A stretch of DNA of 64,000 nucleotides from Streptomyces hyderabadensis. Lineage in GTDB: Bacteria > Actinomycetota > Actinomycetes > Streptomycetales > Streptomycetaceae. Where the stretch lies: the NCBI RefSeq assembly GCF_020404845.1, contig NZ_JAIOJZ010000039.1, positions 1-64,000 of the forward strand, given 5' to 3'. Shown one piece after another: positions 42,069 to 51,573 of this stretch. Numbering within the stretch: position 1 is the first letter of the stretch; each line of letters starts with the position of its first letter. A program made the position numbers and the translations under genes. The notes below the pieces were generated by a model. That model saw only the letters and a list, made by a program, of their open reading frames with translations. It did no database searches and was not told the origin of the DNA.

Positions 42069-42104
42069 GGCGAGGGGTGATCGCACAGGCGGTCACCCCT
42101 CGCC
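42069..42104. terminator. Bidirectional terminator, AIM24 operon / Nudix gene
   Basis: A 12-bp perfect stem GGCGAGGGGTGA (42069-42080) with TCACCCCTCGCC (42093-42104) lies between two convergent operons, 2 nt from the Nudix stop codon. Confidence 0.9.
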
Positions 42105-42106
42105 GG

Positions 42107-42622
42107 TCACAGGCGGGCGCGGGTCGCCTCCAGCAGGCGCACGACGGACTCGTCGGCCACGTCCGCGACCTCGGCGTACGGGAACCAGCGCAGGTCGAGG
42201 GACTCGTCGCTGATCGCCTCCACGGCACCCTCGGGAGCCACGGCCGCGTACTGGACGTCGAGGTGCCAGGCGCAGGGCGTGTGGTGGCGGTCCAGCCGCA
42301 CCGGACCGCCCGGCAGCAGCGTCAGCCCGGCGATGCCCGACTCCTCCGTGCCCTCGCGCAGGGCCGCCCGGGCCAGCGTCTCGTCGACCGGTTCGCAGTG
42401 GCCGCCCATCTGGAGCCACATGCGCATCTTCTTGTGCAGGGTCAGCAGGACCCGTCCGCGCGGGGGGTCGATCACCATGGCACTCGCCGTGACGTGCCCG
42501 TCGGCGCAGGCCTTCCACATCCCGTCGGGGTGCGTGGCGAGATGGTCCAGGTAGACCTGCCGCAGCTCGTCCTGGCCCTCGTACGCCTTCAGGACCAGGA
42601 CCGCGTCGTCGTGGAGGCTCAC
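42107..42622 (-). CDS. Nudix hydrolase
   Basis: A 171-residue Nudix protein with HVTASAMVIDPPRGRVLL (~43-60), a Nudix box from GGHCEPVDETLARAALRE to EESG (~74-95), and the tail WFPYAEVADVAD. The substrate is unknown; similar small enzymes hydrolyse nucleoside diphosphate derivatives. The GTG start at 42622 overlaps the stop of the upstream zincin_2 gene (GTGA), so it is translationally coupled to it. No independent ribosome-binding site is needed or seen. Confidence 0.9.
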   Translation of the reverse strand: MSLHDDAVLVLKAYEGQDELRQVYLDHLATHPDGMWKACADGHVTASAMVIDPPRGRVLLTLHKKMRMWLQMGGHCEPVDETLARAALREGTEESGIAGLTLLPGGPVRLDRHHTPCAWHLDVQYAAVAPEGAVEAISDESLDLRWFPYAEVADVADESVVRLLEATRARL

Positions 42623-44073
42623 TCGCGGCCGTCGCCCTTGGGCTCGTCCCGGCCGTCGTCGCCGTCCTCGCCCTGGTCCTTCTTCTTCAGGTCGGGCTTG
42701 CCCGCCGCCTCGCCGAGCATCTTGTCCAGCTCGGAGAAGTCCAGCTGCTCGCGGTGCACGAAGCCGTCCGGGTCGTCCAGGTCGGTCGCGGTCGGCAGCA
42801 TGTCCGGGTGGGCCCACAGACCGTCCCGGCCGTCGACACCGCGCGCGTCCGTCAGGGACGCCCACAGGCGGGAGGCGTCGCGCAGCCGGCGCGGGCGCAG
42901 CTCCAGGCCGATCAGCGTGGCGAAGGTCTGCTCCGCGGGACCGCCCGAGGCGCGCCGGCGGCGCAGCGTCTCGCGCAGCGCGTCGGCGGAGGACAGGCGC
43001 GGCTTGGCCGCGGTGTGCACCACCGCATCCACCCAGCCCTCGACGAGCGCCAGGGCCGTCTCCAGACGGGCCAGGGCCGCCTTCTGCTCCGGGGTGTCCT
43101 CCGGCTGGAACATGCCCTGCTGGAGAGCCTCCTGCAGCTGCTCCGGGTTCTGCGGGTCGAACTGGCCGACCACGTCCTCCAGCTTGGCCGTGTCGACCTT
43201 GATGCCACGGGCGTAGCCCTCGACGGCGCCGAACAGGTGCGAGCGCAGCCACGGCACGTGCGCGAAGAGACGCTGGTGGGCGGCCTCGCGCAGGGCCAGG
43301 TACAGCCGCACCTCCTCCTGGGGTACGCCGAGGTCCTTGCCGAACGACTCGATGTTCACCGGCAGCAGCGCGGCCTTGCCGGCCGGGCCGAGCGGCAGGC
43401 CCACGTCGGTCGAGCCGACGACCTCGCCGGCGAGCACACCGACGGCCTGCCCGATCTGCGTGCCGAACATGGCGCCGCCCATGGACCGCATCATGCCGAT
43501 CAGCGGGCCGGCCATGGCCTGCATCTCCTCCGGCAGGACGTCGCCCATGGCGTTGCCGACGCGCTCGGCGACCGGGTCGACCAGCTCGCGCCAGGCGGGC
43601 AGGGTCGCCTCGACCCACTCCGCGCGGCTCCAGGCGACGGCGGTGCCCGCGCCCGACGGCAGGGCGGTGGCGTCGTCCAGCCACAGGTCGGCCAGGCGCA
43701 CGGCCTCCTGGACGGCATTGCGCTCGGCGGGACCCACGCTGGCGTCCTTGCGGCCGTCGGGCGTGCCCTGGGAGACCGTCTGGCGAGCGATCTGCTTGGC
43801 CATGTCCCAGTTCACCGGGCCGCCCTCGTAGGAGAGCATCTGGCCCAGCTGCTGGAACGCGGCGCCCAGGTCGTTGGGGTTCATGGAACCGAACATGGCA
43901 GCGAACGGGTTGTCCGCGCCGGGGCCGCCCAGGCCTCCGGCTCCGGTCATCCCGAAACCGAACGGGTTGGCCGGTCCCTGACCACCGCCGCTCTGCTGGT
44001 CCTTCTTCTTGCCTTCGTCGCCGTCGTCCGGCTCCTCCGGCGGAAGGCCGAATCCGAATGGGGTGTCACTCAC
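42619..44073 (-). CDS. Zincin_2-type zinc-dependent metalloprotease-like protein
   Basis: A 484-residue protein of the actinobacterial zincin_2 family (also annotated as coenzyme-F420-associated hydrolase, TIGR03624-type). A Gly/Pro/Asp-rich N-terminus (~1-75, with repeated NPFGFG and NPFAAMFG) precedes a helical domain with MRSMGGAMFGTQIGQAVG (~193-210). The probable zinc region is LREAAHQRLFAHVPWL (~252-267), a variant of HExxH, so catalytic competence is uncertain. The tail is charged and lysine/aspartate-rich. The GTG at 44073 has GAGGAA upstream. It is Rv3195-like in sequence type and neighbourhood. Confidence 0.85.
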   Translation of the reverse strand: MSDTPFGFGLPPEEPDDGDEGKKKDQQSGGGQGPANPFGFGMTGAGGLGGPGADNPFAAMFGSMNPNDLGAAFQQLGQMLSYEGGPVNWDMAKQIARQTVSQGTPDGRKDASVGPAERNAVQEAVRLADLWLDDATALPSGAGTAVAWSRAEWVEATLPAWRELVDPVAERVGNAMGDVLPEEMQAMAGPLIGMMRSMGGAMFGTQIGQAVGVLAGEVVGSTDVGLPLGPAGKAALLPVNIESFGKDLGVPQEEVRLYLALREAAHQRLFAHVPWLRSHLFGAVEGYARGIKVDTAKLEDVVGQFDPQNPEQLQEALQQGMFQPEDTPEQKAALARLETALALVEGWVDAVVHTAAKPRLSSADALRETLRRRRASGGPAEQTFATLIGLELRPRRLRDASRLWASLTDARGVDGRDGLWAHPDMLPTATDLDDPDGFVHREQLDFSELDKMLGEAAGKPDLKKKDQGEDGDDGRDEPKGDGRE

Positions 44074-44265
44074 GGGGTTCCTCGGCTGGTAGGGCCGCCG
44101 GTTCTTTCCGGCGGCACGGCTGCCCGACTTCACCACCCAGCGTAGACACCCGAAGCCGTTCGGGCCTCGGTGCTTCGCCGACTGACGGCCTGCGGCAGGA
44201 TGGATGCCACCTGGTACGCACGCGTCGCTCGCGCTCGTACTGAAGACAACCTCTGGAGACGCCCG

Positions 44266-45387
44266 GTGAGTTCCCCAGATCCGCAGGTTCGCGCAGCGCG
44301 AAACCAGTCAACCAGTTCCGCCCGCCCCGGCGCGCGCGGGCCCGTCGTCGCGGTCACCGGTGCCGCCTCCGGGGTCGGGGCCCTGCTCACCGCGCGGCTC
44401 GCCGCGTCCGCCGAGGTCAGACAGGTCGTGGCGATCGACGAACGGCGCGGGGAGTGCGAGGCCGCGCAGTGGCAGATCCTGGACGTACGGGACCCGGCCA
44501 TCGCCGAGAAACTGCGTGGTGCGGACGTTGTGGTGCACCTGGCGCTCGACCTCGACCTGGAGACCGACGCGGCCGCCCGTACGGCTTACAACGTCCGGGG
44601 GACGCAGACCGTCCTGACCGCCGCGGCGGCGGCCGGCGTGCACCGGGTCGTGCTGTGCACCTCCGCGATGGTCTACGGCGCCCTCCCGGACAACGAGCTG
44701 CCGCTGTCCGAGGACGCCGAGCTGCGTGCCACGGCCGAGGCCACGGGCGTCGGCGACCTGCTGGAGATCGAGCGGCTCGCGCGGCGCGCACCCCGGGCGC
44801 ATCCCGGCCTGAACGTGACGGTGGTGCGGCCCGCCGTGCTGGTCGGGGGCATGGACACCGCGCTGACCAGGTATTTCGAGTCGCCCCGGCTGCTGGTCGT
44901 GGCCGGATCGCGGCCGGCCTGGCAGTTCTGCCACGTCGACGACCTGTGCAGCGCCCTGGAGTACGCCGTCCTGGAGAAGGCCGACGGCGAGCTGGCCGTC
45001 GGGTGCGACGGCTGGCTGGAGCAGGAGGAGGTCGAGGAGCTGAGCGGCATCCGGCGCATGGAGCTGCCGTCCGCGGTCGCGCTGGGCGCGGCGGCCCGGC
45101 TGCACCGGATCGGACTGACGCCCTCCCCGGCGGGGGACCTGGCCTACACGATGTACCCCTGGGTGGTGAGCGGCAGCCGCCTGCACGATGCCGGATGGCG
45201 GCCCAAGCACACGAACGAGGAGGTCCTGGCGGAGCTGCTCGAGGAGGTCTCGGGGCGGCACACGGTCGCCGGCCGGCGCCTCGGGCGCAAGGACGCGACG
45301 GCGGCGGGGGCCGCGGGCGCCACGGTGGCGCTGCTGGGCGCGGCCGCGGTGGTGCGCCGCGCGCGCAAGGCCCGGCGCCGCATCTGA
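44266..45387 (+). CDS. SDR-family NAD-dependent epimerase/dehydratase
   Basis: A 373-residue extended SDR protein. The Rossmann motif is VTGAASGVGALL (~30-41), a later strand reads DVVVHLALDLD (~87), and the active-site region is CTSAMVYGA (~130). The usual catalytic YxxxK is not evident: the YGAL that follows lacks the lysine at the expected spacing, so catalysis may be altered or lost. A C-terminal hydrophobic stretch (AAGAAGATVALLGAAAVVRRA, beginning ~348; 20 of its residues could span a membrane) ends in RARKARRRI, suggesting a tail anchor. The GTG at 44266 has GGAG 8 nt upstream; the longer reading from 44170 is not supported. It is divergent from the zincin_2 gene. Confidence 0.82.
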   Translation: MSSPDPQVRAARNQSTSSARPGARGPVVAVTGAASGVGALLTARLAASAEVRQVVAIDERRGECEAAQWQILDVRDPAIAEKLRGADVVVHLALDLDLETDAAARTAYNVRGTQTVLTAAAAAGVHRVVLCTSAMVYGALPDNELPLSEDAELRATAEATGVGDLLEIERLARRAPRAHPGLNVTVVRPAVLVGGMDTALTRYFESPRLLVVAGSRPAWQFCHVDDLCSALEYAVLEKADGELAVGCDGWLEQEEVEELSGIRRMELPSAVALGAAARLHRIGLTPSPAGDLAYTMYPWVVSGSRLHDAGWRPKHTNEEVLAELLEEVSGRHTVAGRRLGRKDATAAGAAGATVALLGAAAVVRRARKARRRI

Positions 45388-45493
45388 GGCAGGCTCCGCC
45401 GGCGGCCGCTGTAGGAGGCTCCAACGCCGTACGCGCGCGTGCCGGGCGATCACGCTATTCCGCGCCGTCCGCGGCGTGCGGCACGATGGGCGT

Positions 45494-45952
45494 ATGGCAA
45501 CCACGAACGATCACCCCGGTGAGCGGGCCGCAGCGGACCCCGTCAAGCTGATCGGCATCCGAGAGACGCCGCTGTCCGTGGACGAGGTCTTCGGCGCGGT
45601 CGGGGACGACGCTTCGGGCGGTACCGCACTGTTCGTGGGGACCGTGCGCAACCACGACGGGGGCACCGACGTCGACCGGCTCGGGTACTCGTGCCACCCG
45701 AGCGCCGAGGCCGAGATGCGGCGGATCGCCGAGAAGGTCGTCGCCGAGTACCCCGTACGGGCGCTCGCGGCGCTGCACCGTGTGGGGGATCTGGAGGTCG
45801 GGGACCTCGCGGTCGTCGTCGCCGTGTCCTGCCCGCACCGGGGCGAGGCCTTCGACGCCTGCCGGAAGCTGATCGACGACCTCAAGCACGAGGTGCCGAT
45901 CTGGAAGCACCAGACGTTCTCCGACGGCACCGAGGAATGGGTGGGCGCGTAG
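45494..45952 (+). CDS. moaE: Molybdopterin synthase catalytic subunit
   Basis: A 152-residue MoaE protein, the large subunit of molybdopterin synthase, which moves sulfur from MoaD thiocarboxylate onto precursor Z. The family pattern is clear: GTALFVGTVRNHDGG (~42-56), YSCHPSAEAEM (~63-73), HRVGDLEVGD (~95-104), SCPHRGEAFDAC (~110-121) and the active-site lysines in LKHEVPIWKHQ (~129-139). The ATG at 45494 was chosen because MATTNDHP precedes the conserved domain. It is the same cofactor pathway as moeZ, 33 kb away. MoaD is not encoded in the window. Confidence 0.93.
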   Translation: MATTNDHPGERAAADPVKLIGIRETPLSVDEVFGAVGDDASGGTALFVGTVRNHDGGTDVDRLGYSCHPSAEAEMRRIAEKVVAEYPVRALAALHRVGDLEVGDLAVVVAVSCPHRGEAFDACRKLIDDLKHEVPIWKHQTFSDGTEEWVGA

Positions 45953-46095
45953 CGCCCCCGGCCTGCCGCGCCCCCCGGCCCGCCGCGCCCGCGGCTCCGG
46001 TTGCGTAACCCGCCCCCCGGCGTGAGCGTTGTCACTGCGAATGGTTAATCTGCTGATCAGTCAGTCGCGGACGCTCATGGGGTTGGGAGGTCGGC

Positions 46096-46260
46096 ATGGC
46101 AGCGCTTGCCTGGTTGCTGATTCCGCTGGTCGCCGCCGTCGGTGCGGGCCTGTGGGGCAGTTGGGCCAACCGGACCCGCAAGGCCCGCAGCGACGGTCCC
46201 GAGCTGGACGGGTACGCCCGCTTCCGCGAAGCCATGGAGAAGCCCCGCACGGGCGCCTGA
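46096..46260 (+). CDS. 54-residue single-pass membrane protein
   Basis: A short gene starting with ATG at 46096 behind GGGAGG. It encodes one membrane helix (MAALAWLLIPLVAAVGAGLW) followed by a basic, then mixed-charge cytoplasmic tail (WANRTRKARSDG ... YARFREAMEKPRTGA). Strong third-position G/C bias supports it as real. It lies between moaE and the Lon-like protease gene. No family name is recognised; it could be a small regulator or partner of the adjacent membrane protease. Confidence 0.75.
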   Translation: MAALAWLLIPLVAAVGAGLWGSWANRTRKARSDGPELDGYARFREAMEKPRTGA

Positions 46261-46334
46261 CCGCCGCCGCGACGGTCGCCCGACGACCGCAGCCCTGACG
46301 GTGTTCTGACAGCCGCGTCCCGTACTGTCGTGCC

Positions 46335-47429
46335 ATGCCACGCCGCACCGCGACGATGCTCGCCTCCACCCTGATGCTGATCGCGCTCCTGTGCGCGGGT
46401 GTTTTCATCCCCGTGCCGTACTCGGAGATGTCACCCGGGCCGACGGTGAACACCCTCGGGGACCACGACGGCGAGCCGGTGCTGCAGATCTCCGGCCACA
46501 AGACCTACGAGGCGAGCGGTCACCTGAACATGACCACCGTCCGGGTCACCAGCGCCGAGTACAAGATGAACCTCGTGGAGGCCGTCTACGGCTGGCTGGC
46601 GCACGACAACAGCGTGGTGCCGCACGAGACCCTCTACCCGGACGGCAAGACCGAGGAAGAGGCCACCCAGGAGAACGCGGAGGAGTTCAGCCAGTCCCAG
46701 GAGACCGCGAAGGTGGCCGCCCTGAAGGCGCTCGACATCCCGGTGAAGTCCTGGGTCGTCGTCTCCGCCGTCGTCAAGGACTCCCCGTCGCAGGGCAGGC
46801 TGCACGCCGGTGACGTGATCAAGGCCGTGGACGGCACGACCGTCACGAAGCCCTCGGACGTCGCCGAACTGGTGACCAAGCACGAGCCGGGCGAGGACAC
46901 CGTCTTCACCATCGTGCCCGCCAAGGAGCAGGCGGCCGCGGAGAAGGAGCGGCGGACGGCGACGAAGACGCAGAAGGTCACGATCACCACCGAGGCTTCC
47001 GACGACGCCGGCGAGAAGCGCGCCGTCGTCGGGATCTCCGCCGGGACCGACCACACGTTCCCGTTCGACATCGACATCAAGCTGGCCGACGTCGGCGGCC
47101 CGAGCGCCGGTCTGATGTTCGCCCTCGGCATCTACGACAAGCTGACCCCGGGCGACCTCACCGGCGGCAAGTTCGTCGCCGGCACCGGGACGATCGACGA
47201 CGACGGCAAGGTCGGCCCGATCGGCGGCATCGGCATGAAGACCATCGGCGCGCACGACAAGGGCGCCCAGTACTTCCTGACGCCCGCGGACAACTGCGCG
47301 GCGGCCGCCGAGGACACCCCCGACGGGCTCACCCTGGTGAAGGTCGACACCATCGACGACGCCCTCGGCGCGCTGAAGGACATCCGCTCCGGGAAGACCG
47401 CCGACCTGCCGAAGTGCACGAAGGAGTAG
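46335..47429 (+). CDS. Lon-like PDZ-domain membrane serine protease (YlbL/S16 type)
   Basis: A 364-residue secreted-facing protease. An N-terminal membrane anchor (~8-27, LASTLMLIALLCAGVF) is followed by a PDZ domain (~140-195, QGRLHAGDVIKAVDG). The Lon-type S16 proteolytic domain (~230-345) carries the catalytic serine in GGPSAGLMFALG (~255) and the catalytic lysine in GGIGMKTIGA (~298), a Ser-Lys dyad. The ATG at 46335 has no Shine-Dalgarno sequence but TACTGT ends 6 nt upstream, so the mRNA is probably leaderless. Homologues (Rv3194c) occupy the same place beside the UPF0182 gene. It probably degrades envelope proteins. Confidence 0.92.
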   Translation: MPRRTATMLASTLMLIALLCAGVFIPVPYSEMSPGPTVNTLGDHDGEPVLQISGHKTYEASGHLNMTTVRVTSAEYKMNLVEAVYGWLAHDNSVVPHETLYPDGKTEEEATQENAEEFSQSQETAKVAALKALDIPVKSWVVVSAVVKDSPSQGRLHAGDVIKAVDGTTVTKPSDVAELVTKHEPGEDTVFTIVPAKEQAAAEKERRTATKTQKVTITTEASDDAGEKRAVVGISAGTDHTFPFDIDIKLADVGGPSAGLMFALGIYDKLTPGDLTGGKFVAGTGTIDDDGKVGPIGGIGMKTIGAHDKGAQYFLTPADNCAAAAEDTPDGLTLVKVDTIDDALGALKDIRSGKTADLPKCTKE

Positions 47430-47490
47430 CGGGCGGCCCTCCCACCCAGCCGTCCCGCCCAGCCGTCCCGGCGGTCGGCGTCCGCCGGCG

Positions 47491-48033
47491 CTACTCCGCG
47501 AAGGTCGCCGTCAGCGCCTCGGCCAGACCCGGCACCAGGTCGGAGCCCGTGAGCACCTCCGTGGCGGTGTCCTTCTCCCGCAGCCGCAGGGCCGAGTCGC
47601 GGGCGCCGTCGCGCAGGACCCCGACCGTCATGCGGACCTCCTGACGGTCCGGGTGCTCCGCCACCCATCGCGCGAGCTTCTTCTCGTTCAGGCCCTGGGG
47701 CACCTGGGCCTCGGCGGAGGGCGGCAGCATCAGGCGCTCCACGGCGAGCGCGCAGCCGACCACGGCGTCGGGCCAGGCGATGGTGCCCAGGAACTCGTCG
47801 AGCGCCTGGTCCGTTGGAATCTCGTCCTGCTCGATCGGGGTGAGGCCGGAAGTCTCCGGCTCGTCCTGCAGACCGAGCCGGTCCGCGAGCGAGGGCTGGT
47901 CGGCCCGCAGCCGTGCGGTGTCGACAAGGGCGAAGAGGCGTGCGGGCTGGTCCCAGCCGAGGCCGGAGACGTACTCGTCGATCTCGAGTACGGCCCGGGT
48001 GAGGGGGCTCGCTGCCATGGGGGTGTTGGACAT
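47491..48033 (-). CDS. Conserved actinobacterial protein (PPA1309-like)
   Basis: A 180-residue soluble protein of unknown function conserved in Actinobacteria, resembling the PPA1309 family by its N-terminus SPLTRAVLEIDEYVSGLGWD (~9-28) followed by QPARLFALVDT. A central acidic segment and WPDAVVGCALAVERLML (~108-124) follow. The ATG at 48033 is taken because SNTPMAASPL follows; the longer frame from 48162 is not supported. It lies between the Lon-like protease and UPF0182 genes, convergent with the former and divergent from the latter. Confidence 0.8.
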   Translation of the reverse strand: MSNTPMAASPLTRAVLEIDEYVSGLGWDQPARLFALVDTARLRADQPSLADRLGLQDEPETSGLTPIEQDEIPTDQALDEFLGTIAWPDAVVGCALAVERLMLPPSAEAQVPQGLNEKKLARWVAEHPDRQEVRMTVGVLRDGARDSALRLREKDTATEVLTGSDLVPGLAEALTATFAE

Positions 48034-48185
48034 GGTCACAATCCTGCCTCGTTCATGGCCCGAATCGGGAACCGAGTAAACGATGAGTAAGTTGCATAAG
48101 TGTGGGCCCGCGATCACGGGGGCGCACGGGGGGCCCGCGAACCCGAGGGCCTGACGGATCAACAGCGAACTTCGAGGTGCGCACC

Positions 48186-51185
48186 TTGGCTTTCCAGATG
48201 CCGGACCGCGGCGGAGGCCCCCCGACGGGGCCGCGGATCAGAGTGGGCCGCCCGTCCCGGCGTGTCCGAACCCTGCTGCTGACACTTGGTGTCCTCGCCG
48301 TGCTCGCCATGGCGTTCACCATGTTCGCGGGATTCTGGACGGACTGGCTCTGGTACCGGTCGGTCCACTACTCGTCGGTGTTCACGACGACCCTGTGGAC
48401 CAAGATCGGGCTCTTCTTCGTCTTCGGCCTGCTGATGGCGCTCGCCGTCGGGTTCAACATCTGGTTGGCCCACCGCCTGCGCCCGCCGCTGAGCGCCATG
48501 TCGATGGAGCAGCAGAACCTCGACCGGTACCGGATGGGCATCGCCCCGTACAAGAAGTGGCTGCTGCTCGGCATCACCGCCCTCGTCGGCCTGATCGCCG
48601 GCGCCTCGGCGTCCGGCCAGTGGCGGACCTGGCTGATGTGGGTCAACGGCGTGCCCTTCGGGCAGAAGGACCCCCAGTTCAAGCTGGACGTCGCCTTCTA
48701 CGCCTTCGACCTGCCCTGGTACCGGTTCCTGCTCGGCTTCGGCTTCGCAGCCGTGATCATTTCCGTGATCGCCGCCGCGCTCACCCACTACCTGTACGGC
48801 GGGCTGCGCGTCACCAGCCCGGGTGCGCGTGCCACGGCCGCGGCCACCGGGCACCTCTCGGTGCTCATCGGCGTCTTCGTCGCCCTCAAGGCGGTCGCCT
48901 ACTGGCTCGACCGGTACGGCCTCGCGGTGAAGTCCAGCGACTTCAAGGCGACCGACAACTGGACGGGTCTGAGGTACGTCGACGCCAACGCCTACCTGCC
49001 GGCCAAGACGATCCTGTTCTGCATCGCCGTCATCTGCGCGCTGCTCTTCTTCGCCACCCTGTGGCGGCGCACCTGGCAGCTGCCGGTCATCGGCTTCGGC
49101 CTGATGGTGCTCTCCGCGATCCTCATCGGCGGCCTGTACCCGGCGCTGGTCCAGAAGTTCCAGGTCCAGCCGAACGAGCAGGCCAAGGAGGCGCCGTACG
49201 TCGAGAAGAACCTCGCGGCCACCCGCGAGGCCTACGACATCCAGGGCACCCAGGTCACCGAGTACCCGGGCAAGAGCCAGACCAAGGACAAGACGAAGCT
49301 CCGTGACGACGTGGACGCCGCCGCGTCCGTCCGCATCATGGACCCGAACGTCATCTCGCCGACCTTCCAGCAGCTCCAGCAGATGCGTAACTACTACGCG
49401 TTCCCGACCAACCTGGACGTCGACCGCTACGCCAAGGACGGCAAGGACCAGGACACGGTCATCGGCCTGCGCGAGCTGAACCTGGCGGGCATCCCGAAGA
49501 AGAACTGGATCAACAACCACTTCCGCTACACCCACGGCTACGGCGTGGTCGCGGCGAAGGGCACCCAGGTCGACTCCGAGGGGCGCCCGGTCTTCACCGA
49601 GTCCAACCTGCCGTCCGAGGGCGACCTCGGGAAGTACGAGCAGCGGATCTACTACGGCGAGAAGACCACCACCTACTCGATCGTCGGCGGTCCCCAGAAG
49701 GAGATCGACTACTCCGACGACACCGGGGAGAAAACCTTCAGCTACAAGGGCGACGGCGGGGTCGACCTGTCCAACCCGATCAACCGGGCGGCGTACGCGG
49801 CCGCGTTCAGCGAGCCGCAGATCCTCTACTCCGGTGCGATCGGCGACGGTTCGCGGATCCTCTACAACCGCACGCCCAAGGAGCGCGTCGAGGCGGTCGC
49901 ACCCTGGCTGACCATCGACGGCGACGCCTACCCGGCGGTGGTGGACGGCCGTATCCAGTGGATCGTCGACGCGTACACCACGACGAACGGCTATCCGTAC
50001 GCCTCGCGCACGACGCTCGGCGACACCACGGCCGACTCGCTCACCGCGAACAACAACTCGCGCGCGGTGGTGGCCCAGCAGAACCAGGTCAACTACATCC
50101 GCAACTCCGTGAAGGCGACCGTCGACGCGTACAGCGGTGACGTGAAGCTCTACGAGTGGGACACCGACGACCCGGTCCTGAAGACCTGGAAGAAGGCGTT
50201 CCCGGGCACGGTGAAGGACAAGAGCGAGATCTCCAGCGAGCTGATGGCGCACCTGCGCTATCCGCAGGATCTCTTCAAGGTCCAGCGCGAGCTGCTCACC
50301 CGCTACCACGTGAAGGACGCCAACACCTTCCTCAGCGGCAGCGAGGTGTGGCAGGTGCCGGACGACCCGACCAACAAGTCGGGCGACGCGGTGCCGCCGT
50401 ACTACCTGAGCATGAAGATGCCCGACCAGGACGCGCAGGCGTTCTCGCTGACGACGACGTTCACTCCCAACGGGCGTGACAACCTCAGCGCGTTCATGGC
50501 GGTCGACGCCGAGGCCGGGACCAGTGACTACGGCAAGATCAGAATCCTGAAACTGCCGACGAGCACGACCGTCGACGGACCCAAACAGGTGCAGAGCCAG
50601 TTCAACTCCGAACAGGACATCGCCGAGTCCATCAGGCTGCTGAGAGGCGGCGACTCGGAGGTGGAGTACGGCAACCTGCTGACGGTGCCGCTCGACGGCG
50701 GACTGTTGTACGTCGAGCCCGTCTACGTGCGCGGCGGCGACCTCAAGTACCCGTTGCTGCGCAAGGTCCTGGTGAGTTACGGGGGCAACACCGCCTTCGA
50801 GAACACACTCGACGCGGCCCTGAACAAGGTCTTCGGAGCCCAGGCCGCCGAGAACGAACAGCCACCGGACGAGGGCGACGACACCACCGAACCGCCACCG
50901 ACGTCCACCAACCCCACGGTCCGGGAAGCGCTGAGCGATGCGCAGAAGGCCTTCGACGCCGGGCAGAAGGCCCTGGAGCAGAAGGACCTGGCCGCGTACG
51001 CCGAGGCGCAGAAGGACCTCGAGGAGGCGCTCCAGCGGGCCGAGGACGCACAGGCCAAGGCCGACCAGAGCGCCGGCGGCAAGAACGGCGACGACAAGAA
51101 CAGCGGGGACAAGGCCGGAGACGACAAGGCCAGTCCGGACGCGACGCCGACCGGTGATGCCGGGGGAGGCTCGGACACCGGCTGA
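48186..51185 (+). CDS. UPF0182 large membrane protein
   Basis: A 999-residue membrane protein of the UPF0182 family (Rv3193c-like). Seven membrane helices occupy the N-terminal ~360 residues, starting LLLTLGVLAVLAMAFTMFAG (~33-52). A large extracytoplasmic domain (~370-890) contains NYYAFPTNLDVDRY and QNQVNYIRNSVKA. A disordered acidic/lysine-rich tail with a short coiled coil ends the protein. The TTG at 48186 is preferred because GAGGTG lies 6 nt upstream; the ATG at 48198 is an alternative 4 codons later. The function is unknown. Neighbourhood with the Lon-like protease is conserved in mycobacteria. Confidence 0.9.
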   Translation: MAFQMPDRGGGPPTGPRIRVGRPSRRVRTLLLTLGVLAVLAMAFTMFAGFWTDWLWYRSVHYSSVFTTTLWTKIGLFFVFGLLMALAVGFNIWLAHRLRPPLSAMSMEQQNLDRYRMGIAPYKKWLLLGITALVGLIAGASASGQWRTWLMWVNGVPFGQKDPQFKLDVAFYAFDLPWYRFLLGFGFAAVIISVIAAALTHYLYGGLRVTSPGARATAAATGHLSVLIGVFVALKAVAYWLDRYGLAVKSSDFKATDNWTGLRYVDANAYLPAKTILFCIAVICALLFFATLWRRTWQLPVIGFGLMVLSAILIGGLYPALVQKFQVQPNEQAKEAPYVEKNLAATREAYDIQGTQVTEYPGKSQTKDKTKLRDDVDAAASVRIMDPNVISPTFQQLQQMRNYYAFPTNLDVDRYAKDGKDQDTVIGLRELNLAGIPKKNWINNHFRYTHGYGVVAAKGTQVDSEGRPVFTESNLPSEGDLGKYEQRIYYGEKTTTYSIVGGPQKEIDYSDDTGEKTFSYKGDGGVDLSNPINRAAYAAAFSEPQILYSGAIGDGSRILYNRTPKERVEAVAPWLTIDGDAYPAVVDGRIQWIVDAYTTTNGYPYASRTTLGDTTADSLTANNNSRAVVAQQNQVNYIRNSVKATVDAYSGDVKLYEWDTDDPVLKTWKKAFPGTVKDKSEISSELMAHLRYPQDLFKVQRELLTRYHVKDANTFLSGSEVWQVPDDPTNKSGDAVPPYYLSMKMPDQDAQAFSLTTTFTPNGRDNLSAFMAVDAEAGTSDYGKIRILKLPTSTTVDGPKQVQSQFNSEQDIAESIRLLRGGDSEVEYGNLLTVPLDGGLLYVEPVYVRGGDLKYPLLRKVLVSYGGNTAFENTLDAALNKVFGAQAAENEQPPDEGDDTTEPPPTSTNPTVREALSDAQKAFDAGQKALEQKDLAAYAEAQKDLEEALQRAEDAQAKADQSAGGKNGDDKNSGDKAGDDKASPDATPTGDAGGGSDTG

Positions 51186-51269
51186 CGAGCGCCTCGCCGG
51201 GCGTTCGCGCCGGGCGTTCGAGCTGGTCAAAGCCCATCCCGCGCCGTGCTAGGGTTGTGAACACAACGG

Positions 51270-51343
51270 CGCGGGGTGGAGCAGCTCGGTAGCTCGCTGG
51301 GCTCATAACCCAGAGGTCGCAGGTTCAAATCCTGTCCCCGCTA
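51270..51343 (+). tRNA. Initiator tRNA-fMet (CAT), copy 1
   Basis: A 74-nt cloverleaf with anticodon CAT at 51304-51306. Initiator features are present: no Watson-Crick pair at position 1:72 (C opposite T) and three consecutive G:C pairs next to the anticodon loop (GGG/CCC). The T-loop is GTTCAAAT. The CCA end is not encoded. An identical gene lies on the other strand at 53605-53678. Confidence 0.97.
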
Positions 51344-51371
51344 CTGAAGTCGTGAGCCAAGTGCGAGCGAC

Positions 51372-51411
51372 CACGAAGGCCCGGATTCCACAAGGAATCC
51401 GGGCCTTCGTG
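51372..51411 (+). terminator. 18-bp perfect hairpin after tRNA-fMet copy 1
   Basis: The stem 51372-51389 pairs perfectly with 51394-51411 around the tetraloop ACAA, 28 nt after the tRNA. It is a strong intrinsic-type terminator without a T-run. Confidence 0.9.
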
Positions 51412-51573
51412 ATGTGCGAACGCATGTACCGGTGGACACGACGGCCGCGCCGCCAAGGGGAGTTGGGCAGTTCTGTGTTTGACTTGTCTCCCTGTGGGCA
51501 TGTCGACAAAACGCTGAAGTGACCTCACTGACTGCGGTATACCGGATGTACCGAGGTTGCGGGTGGTGCGACG

